Shown here piece after piece: positions 60,401-64,000 of a DNA stretch of 64,000 nt. How positions within the stretch are numbered: the stretch's first letter is position 1; the number at the start of each line of letters is the position of its first letter. This stretch comes from Bacteroidota bacterium (GTDB lineage: Bacteria > Bacteroidota > Bacteroidia > B-17B0 > Aurantibacillaceae). The stretch is from contig JAJNDK010000005.1 in the NCBI GenBank assembly GCA_021156365.1, forward strand, positions 186,001-250,000, in the 5' to 3' direction. Below the pieces are notes generated by a model. The model saw only the letters and a program-made list of their open reading frames with translations, was not told the origin of the DNA and did no database searches. The translations under genes were made by a program, and so were the position numbers.

Positions 60401-61567
60401 TTGCAGGCTACAGGCATCAGCGGGAATAATTATCAGTGGATACCGACTACAGACCTATCCTGCAACAACTGTTCGAACCCGACTGCCAACCCGGCAAATA
60501 CAGCCATCTATGCGGTTGTAGGTACCGATGCGAATGGCTGCGATGATACTACTTCTGTTTTGGTAACAGTAAATCCGCTTCCGGTAATCTCCATTGTACA
60601 AGGCAATACCACTTTCTGCCCGGGTGGATCCGATACACTTGTTGTAAGCGCCGATGCAGGAAGTACCTTCAGCTGGTCGCCGGCAAGCGGCTTGAACAAT
60701 ACCACCGATGATTCGGTTATTGTTTCGTTAAGCACTGCAGGGATCACACAATATACAGTTACCGCTTCGCTCAATGGCTGCTCCGGCCAACAAATGATCA
60801 GCGTAAATGTTACTAATAATCTTACTGTAACTGTGAACCCGGTTGCATATTGCTCAGGCGGATCGGCACAGCTGTTTGCAAACGGCGGTTCCAACTGGAC
60901 CTGGAGCCCTGCCGCAGGCCTGAGCTGCACCACCTGTCAGAATCCGATCGTATCCGGCACAACAACAAACACGTATACGGTGAATGCCACACAGGGCACC
61001 TGTACTGCAAGCAATACAGTTGTTGCTGCGGTGAGCCCGAACCCGGATGCCGCTTATCTTTTCTCTACAGATAACACGGGTATGCCACAGTCGGTAACCT
61101 TCGATAACAACTCTACGAATGCTACTTCTTACACCTGGAATTTTGGTGATGGAAGCTCGGTTTCAACAGCTTCCAATCCATCGCATGTATATACCGAAGA
61201 AGGGAATTTTCCGGTAACCCTAATAGCATTCAATAGCAATGGATGCGGGCCCGATACTATTACTTATACCGTTGTTGTCTTCGATGGATCTTCTGTCATA
61301 GTTCCGAACATTTTCACGCCTAACGGTGACCAGATCAACGAAACACTGGATATTACAACAAAAGGTATTTCAGAACTGATTTGCACGATCTATGATCGCT
61401 GGGGAATAAAAGTGGCGGAGCTTGATAGTCCGACTAATCCAAAATGGGATGGAAAAACTGCATCCGGAAATGCAGCTTCCGAAGGAACTTATTTTTACAT
61501 ATTAAAGGCAACCGGTATCGATAATCGTACTTTTGACCTGAAAGGCAGTGTATTACTTATAAAATAG
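57404..61567 (+). CDS. Large T9SS type B adhesin with duplicated Ig-like supermodule
   Basis: The 1387-residue protein has a signal peptide (to about residue 20, SAKAQ). A jelly-roll or MAM-like domain follows (about 21-225: FWTEDFNNGQTGAYQL, HWINNNNVNGADPSFAVDDITLS). About ten Ig/SprB-like domains follow with paired cysteines and the recurring WSPAAGLSCTNCQNP segment. Residues about 316 to 980 consist of two copies of a 333-residue supermodule. A PKD domain (TSYTWNFGDGSSVSTASNP) and a type B sorting domain end the protein (VPNIFTPNGDQINETLDIT, WGIKVAELDS, GTYFYILKATG). It is probably a surface adhesin; no PorP gene is adjacent. Confidence 0.88.
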   Translation: MKKIALAFLSICFVLSAKAQTTFWTEDFNNGQTGAYQLATGYTSVNGAWTNQLNGTQGGSSNRWYISSAECGNAAGACGTTCTNDASLHVGARGIFYGGASYNAGGLGNVTTDITALSPVINCTGYSTITLSFNYIGMGEPCLDKCDLDISTNGGTSWTTQQACMVSTVCGSGQGRWTAYSVVLPTAADNNPNVRIAFHWINNNNVNGADPSFAVDDITLSVSTSAPVPVVTITPIGSTTICQNASITLNGSATNSPTSWQWTSNPSTGVTYSPASNSQNVGVSFTTPGTYTFTLTATNAGGNGSTTQTVTVNATNPVSVALSSMPVTPVCDGTPIVFQATPTGGGLLPTYTWFENGVQVQSGNSPLYNATANANDTIIVQMTPFNITCPLPAIAVDTFVIQTNAPVTPSVSISSNPATFCAGTNVTFTANPTNGGAAPTYVWTLNGFPVGLGTDTYSSSTLANNDTLIVTMLSNQTCVTGNSATDTFAIQVIPSPNLSVIQDSVSVCPGAPAVLIASATAGSTFSWSPGTDLDQTTNDTVVATISANGNYTYTVTATLGTCVETDSVVVQVSNNLTTSITGASSVCLGDSTQLSAANGTTWTWSPAAGLSCTNCQNPMASPATNTDYTVNITSGACTASATHSLTVNSTPTSVLISTPAIPVCDGSTIALQATPTNGGLLPTYTWFENGVQMQSNNLPLFNPTANNNDTIIVHMASTATNCPVPAIAIDTFVIQTTAPVTPAVNITANPATFCTNTNVTFTANPTNGGTPTYVWTLNGFPVGLGTDTYSSSTLADGDTLIVNMLSTQFCTTGNTAADTFVVDILPSPGLTVVQGSTTICPGGSATLIVSATAGSSFSWSPGTDLNTTTNDTVIATINTLGTYTYTVTSALGACTENQSVTVTVSNNLTAAITGGGAVCEGSSTTLSVNAGSTWSWSPAAGLSCTNCQNPVATPGTSTVYTVDVTSGSCTASATHSITVNSEPVVSVAPISICSGGSGQLQATGISGNNYQWIPTTDLSCNNCSNPTANPANTAIYAVVGTDANGCDDTTSVLVTVNPLPVISIVQGNTTFCPGGSDTLVVSADAGSTFSWSPASGLNNTTDDSVIVSLSTAGITQYTVTASLNGCSGQQMISVNVTNNLTVTVNPVAYCSGGSAQLFANGGSNWTWSPAAGLSCTTCQNPIVSGTTTNTYTVNATQGTCTASNTVVAAVSPNPDAAYLFSTDNTGMPQSVTFDNNSTNATSYTWNFGDGSSVSTASNPSHVYTEEGNFPVTLIAFNSNGCGPDTITYTVVVFDGSSVIVPNIFTPNGDQINETLDITTKGISELICTIYDRWGIKVAELDSPTNPKWDGKTASGNAASEGTYFYILKATGIDNRTFDLKGSVLLIK
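58348..60344 (+). repeat. Two copies of a 999-bp (333-residue) supermodule
   Basis: Landmarks recur exactly 999 bases apart: TGGTTCGA in TYTWFENGVQ at 58460 and 59459. Both copies hold the same order of domains: VCDG..QATPTNGGLLPTYTWFENG, then FCTNTNVTFTANPTNGG, VWTLNGFPVGLGTDTYSSSTLA, and the WSPAAGLSCTNCQNP module. The copies differ by many substitutions, so the duplication is not recent. Ends are approximate. Confidence 0.8.
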
Positions 61568-61633
61568 GGCCCTTTTTCCGGTAGTTTTCCGCAAATAAGT
61601 GGCAGTTATATAATCTGATTTTTTTATACGAAA

Positions 61634-61660
61634 GGGGAAACAAGTCCTGTTTCCCCGTCT
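61634..61660 (+). terminator. Hairpin terminator after the 1387-residue adhesin gene
   Basis: GGGGAAACA at 61634-61642 pairs perfectly with TGTTTCCCC at 61648-61656 around a five-base loop. The T tract after it is short. Confidence 0.6.
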
Positions 61661-61742
61661 TATTCCGCATACCAATACGGCATTTTTTTCGCGGCCTGAA
61701 TCGTTTAGTTTAGACCTTTCGGAAATTTAACTATTCAATAAT

Positions 61743-62216
61743 ATGAATTTAATTATTACCCTTTTCGCAACGGCTGTTTATCTCCTCGCTCCTTCCACTT
61801 ATCAGGGGCAACAACACTCAACCAGTCGTATGCACAACATCATCTCCAACCCTGGAGAAATGGCCTGGAAAACCGAGTATGAGAACACTCAGGTGCTGAT
61901 CGAATCCAGTCGTATCGTGTATACTTCTCCCGGAAACACGACCAATCATGAGCGTGTTGTTTTCCGCTATACCAATCGCACGAACGGAAATCTGAAGCTT
62001 TCATTTGGCAGAAAAATGATGTACAACGGTGTTTGTTACGGTTGTGATAAAACCGATAAAAAGTTCACGATTGTTCTTTCTGCTCAGCAGTCCAAAGAAT
62101 TTTCGACCGAGAATAAGGACAAAACCTTCTATATCTTTTCAAAGGATCTCAAAAATACGATTACTAAAACCCTCGATAGCTTCGAACTAACAAACATTGA
62201 AACAACTGTACAATGA
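61743..62216 (+). CDS. Secreted protein of unknown function, coupled to a large adhesin gene
   Basis: The 157-residue protein starts with a hydrophobic signal-like segment (MNLIITLFATAVYLLAP). The mature part is beta-rich, polar and basic, with a CYGCDK pair (about residues 98-103) in FGRKMMYNGVCYGCDKTDKK. No family is recognised. The stop TGA overlaps the ATG of the next gene (ATGA), so the two proteins are made together. It may be an accessory to the following secreted protein. Confidence 0.7.
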   Translation: MNLIITLFATAVYLLAPSTYQGQQHSTSRMHNIISNPGEMAWKTEYENTQVLIESSRIVYTSPGNTTNHERVVFRYTNRTNGNLKLSFGRKMMYNGVCYGCDKTDKKFTIVLSAQQSKEFSTENKDKTFYIFSKDLKNTITKTLDSFELTNIETTVQ

Positions 62217-64000
62217 AAAAAACACTACTTCTTTTAGCAGTTTGCTTAGGTTATGAATCTGCACAGGCACAGTGCAGCATTAACACTTCGGCACCCACCA
62301 ATACCATCACCTGTGGTCAGTCTGTAAATCTTTCGGCTTTCGGTCAATCGACAGGAATAGTGGTACTGAGCGAGAATTTTAACTCCGGGGGCTTCGGATC
62401 CGGCTGGTCATCTACTCCGGGAGCAGCAGCTTTCAATAATCCCTGCTCACCTGGCGGAGTAGATGGAACCACGCATGTATGGATGGATAATAACACTGCC
62501 GTGCCGAGAGCATTGATCTCAAGTCCTTACAATCTGTCTTCAGCTACTGCCGGTGTAACCATCTGTTTCGATATGCTTTTTGCCGAACAGGGTGACGCTG
62601 CTCCCTGTGAAGGACCGGATGAACCGGATGAAGGAGTGTATCTTCAATACTCTACTGATGGTGGTGCCACATGGATAGACATCAATTATTTCGATCCGAA
62701 CGGAGGAAATGATCCATTATTCACTACCTGGCACAACTGGTGTTTTGCCGTTCCTGCGGCTGCCATTACCTCTAACACTATGTTCCAGTGGTATCAGGAT
62801 GCCGATTCAGGCGCTGATTTTGACCACTGGGGAATTGATAATGTACAGATCTATCAGAATGATGTAAACGGCCAGCTGATCTGGTTGCATGATAATTATT
62901 CATATGGAATAGGAAATCCGGGCGGTGTGAACCCAAATGCAGTTTCTCCTACCACCACCACTACGTATACTGCACAACTTACAACAGGCGCAGGTACTGT
63001 TTGTACGGAAACCATTACTATCAATGTTATTGCACCTGTTTATGATGTAACGATCACTTCTACTCCGGATACACTTTGCCCGGGTGATTGTGCTAATATC
63101 ACAGCTACTGCCCAGCAAACCATAAGCCCGCACACTACACCTACTTTTGAGAACAATGAATTTGCCCTGGTTTCCAGTGGAAGCGCAAGCGTAAATATCA
63201 ACGTTCAGGGTCTGAATACAACCAGCCTCACGAGCAGTAGCATTACGCAGGTCGTTATCAATGGCTTCAACTTTTCAGGGAATGTATTTTGTACGAACTT
63301 TGGAGGCTGCCCTTGTAACGGCAGCACCATCCCTTTTGGACAAACGTGTGCCTTGAATACAAGTGGTTTTGAAGTAACACTTACTTCACCAGGAGGTTGC
63401 AGTATTACGCTTGTACCTTCAGGTATCGCTACAGGAAGTTATTCAAATACCGTTTTTGTTCCGGCAGGTCCTGCATTTGGAGGCACTTTTCCGAATGGAG
63501 GCACATGGGGACCAAGCCAGCCCTTTTCAACTATGAACGGATGTAATCCCAACGGAGTCTGGACACTGGAATTCAATGCTCCCGGCGTAGGGATCGGGTT
63601 TGGTTCTTTAACCGGTTGGAGCATCAGCTTTGATGATCCGGCCATTTATGGTCCTGTATCCTATACCTGGTCACCGACTTCCAACATGACAGGTTCTACC
63701 TCGCTTACACCAACCGTTTGCCCGACCGGTATCGGAACTACCAATTACAGTTTAACAGTAGCAACGCCTAACCCGGCCTGTCCAACACATATGGAAAGCA
63801 TTCCGATCATCATGAGCCCATGCAACGGGTGTGCTCCTCCGGTTTTCACAGTTACGCAACCTGCTGCATTGTGTGCGCCTGCTACAGTTGACATCGCAAA
63901 CAGCGTTTCAGGAACAGGGACAAATATTGTTACCTATCATGCCAGCAGTGCGGATGCCAATACGGGTGCAAACGACCTTTCTTCTACTGTTGTTTCAGCA
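62213..64000 (+). CDS. Large secreted multi-domain protein, 3' end beyond the window
   Basis: The ATG at 62213 opens a frame with no stop to the window edge (596 codons visible). A signal peptide (MKKTLLLLAVCLGYESAQAQ) is followed by a reelin-like/jelly-roll domain (about 45-230: LSENFNSGGFGSGWSSTPG, VYLQYSTDGGATWIDINYF). Then come a short Ig-like domain, and a proprotein-convertase P-like domain (about 310-480) ending WTLEFNAPGVGIGFGSLTGW. Further Ig-like repeats follow. The missing end probably carries a T9SS sorting domain, as in the neighbouring genes, but that cannot be seen. Confidence 0.85.
   Translation, partial: MKKTLLLLAVCLGYESAQAQCSINTSAPTNTITCGQSVNLSAFGQSTGIVVLSENFNSGGFGSGWSSTPGAAAFNNPCSPGGVDGTTHVWMDNNTAVPRALISSPYNLSSATAGVTICFDMLFAEQGDAAPCEGPDEPDEGVYLQYSTDGGATWIDINYFDPNGGNDPLFTTWHNWCFAVPAAAITSNTMFQWYQDADSGADFDHWGIDNVQIYQNDVNGQLIWLHDNYSYGIGNPGGVNPNAVSPTTTTTYTAQLTTGAGTVCTETITINVIAPVYDVTITSTPDTLCPGDCANITATAQQTISPHTTPTFENNEFALVSSGSASVNINVQGLNTTSLTSSSITQVVINGFNFSGNVFCTNFGGCPCNGSTIPFGQTCALNTSGFEVTLTSPGGCSITLVPSGIATGSYSNTVFVPAGPAFGGTFPNGGTWGPSQPFSTMNGCNPNGVWTLEFNAPGVGIGFGSLTGWSISFDDPAIYGPVSYTWSPTSNMTGSTSLTPTVCPTGIGTTNYSLTVATPNPACPTHMESIPIIMSPCNGCAPPVFTVTQPAALCAPATVDIANSVSGTGTNIVTYHASSADANTGANDLSSTVVSA

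Noticed and set aside
1-64000. tRNA, rRNA, insertion sequences, integrase genes or prophage
   Set aside because: No cloverleaf, rRNA segment, transposase or phage-type gene was recognised by reading; a tRNAscan or ISfinder run would be decisive.

Overview
The window comes from a chromosome of a Bacteroidota bacterium, probably an uncultured member of the Chitinophagales, Saprospirales or Flavobacteriales range; the sequence alone does not resolve it further. The evidence is the many type IX secretion (T9SS) cargo proteins with type A or type B (CHU_C-like) sorting domains, two PorP/SprF proteins, a DUF4296 lipoprotein beside lspA, a near absence of Shine-Dalgarno sites, and repeated matches to the Bacteroidota housekeeping promoter TTTG-N19-TAnnTTTG. 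I see no rRNA, tRNA, insertion sequence, prophage or CRISPR array.

Layout. 1-4266: the end of a T9SS type A protein, an HU-like protein, a TPR membrane protein, a 29-residue basic protein, RNase G and a lipoprotein. 4267-4636: a 42-bp degenerate tandem repeat. 4637-9038: PEBP-like protein, small envelope proteins, a secreted esterase. 9089-15676 (minus): RidA, an M20 amidohydrolase, a 1084-residue peptidase-MA/TolB-like/barrel protein, a REP-like hairpin and purB. 15799-21887: a T9SS type B adhesin translationally coupled to a PorP/SprF protein with a C-terminal extension, an rRNA m5C methyltransferase and small envelope proteins. 22028-28170: RRM protein, rplS, rpsP, hldD, lipoprotein MsrA, lspA and an AlgP-like/DksA-like fusion. 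28177-37510: ileS, a cytochrome/copper-monooxygenase-like lipoprotein, a T9SS FG-GAP protein and asnS. 38300-45288: ECF sigma factor, putative anti-sigma, PorP/SprF and a converging 1653-residue adhesin with 14 tandem 75-residue repeats. 45621-49702: TMTC-like GT-C/TPR protein, a Fic protein with an array of operator-like repeats, and efp. 49749-57298: glycosyltransferases, bestrophin, and an active/inactive M16 peptidase pair flanking an HD-CoaD fusion. 57404-64000: two more large secreted repeat proteins, the last cut by the window edge.

How the parts work together. Core information-processing genes (rng, rplS, rpsP, ileS, asnS, efp, purB) alternate with a large cell-surface programme: secreted adhesins, two PorP/SprF partners and one dedicated sigma/anti-sigma pair. 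The features I find least explained are a perfect 42-bp palindrome inside the fic gene, the five-copy fic operator array, the HD-CoaD fusion, an lspA promoter element sitting in the loop of an upstream terminator, the PorP protein with an appended domain, and the 42-bp tandem array at about 4.3 kb.
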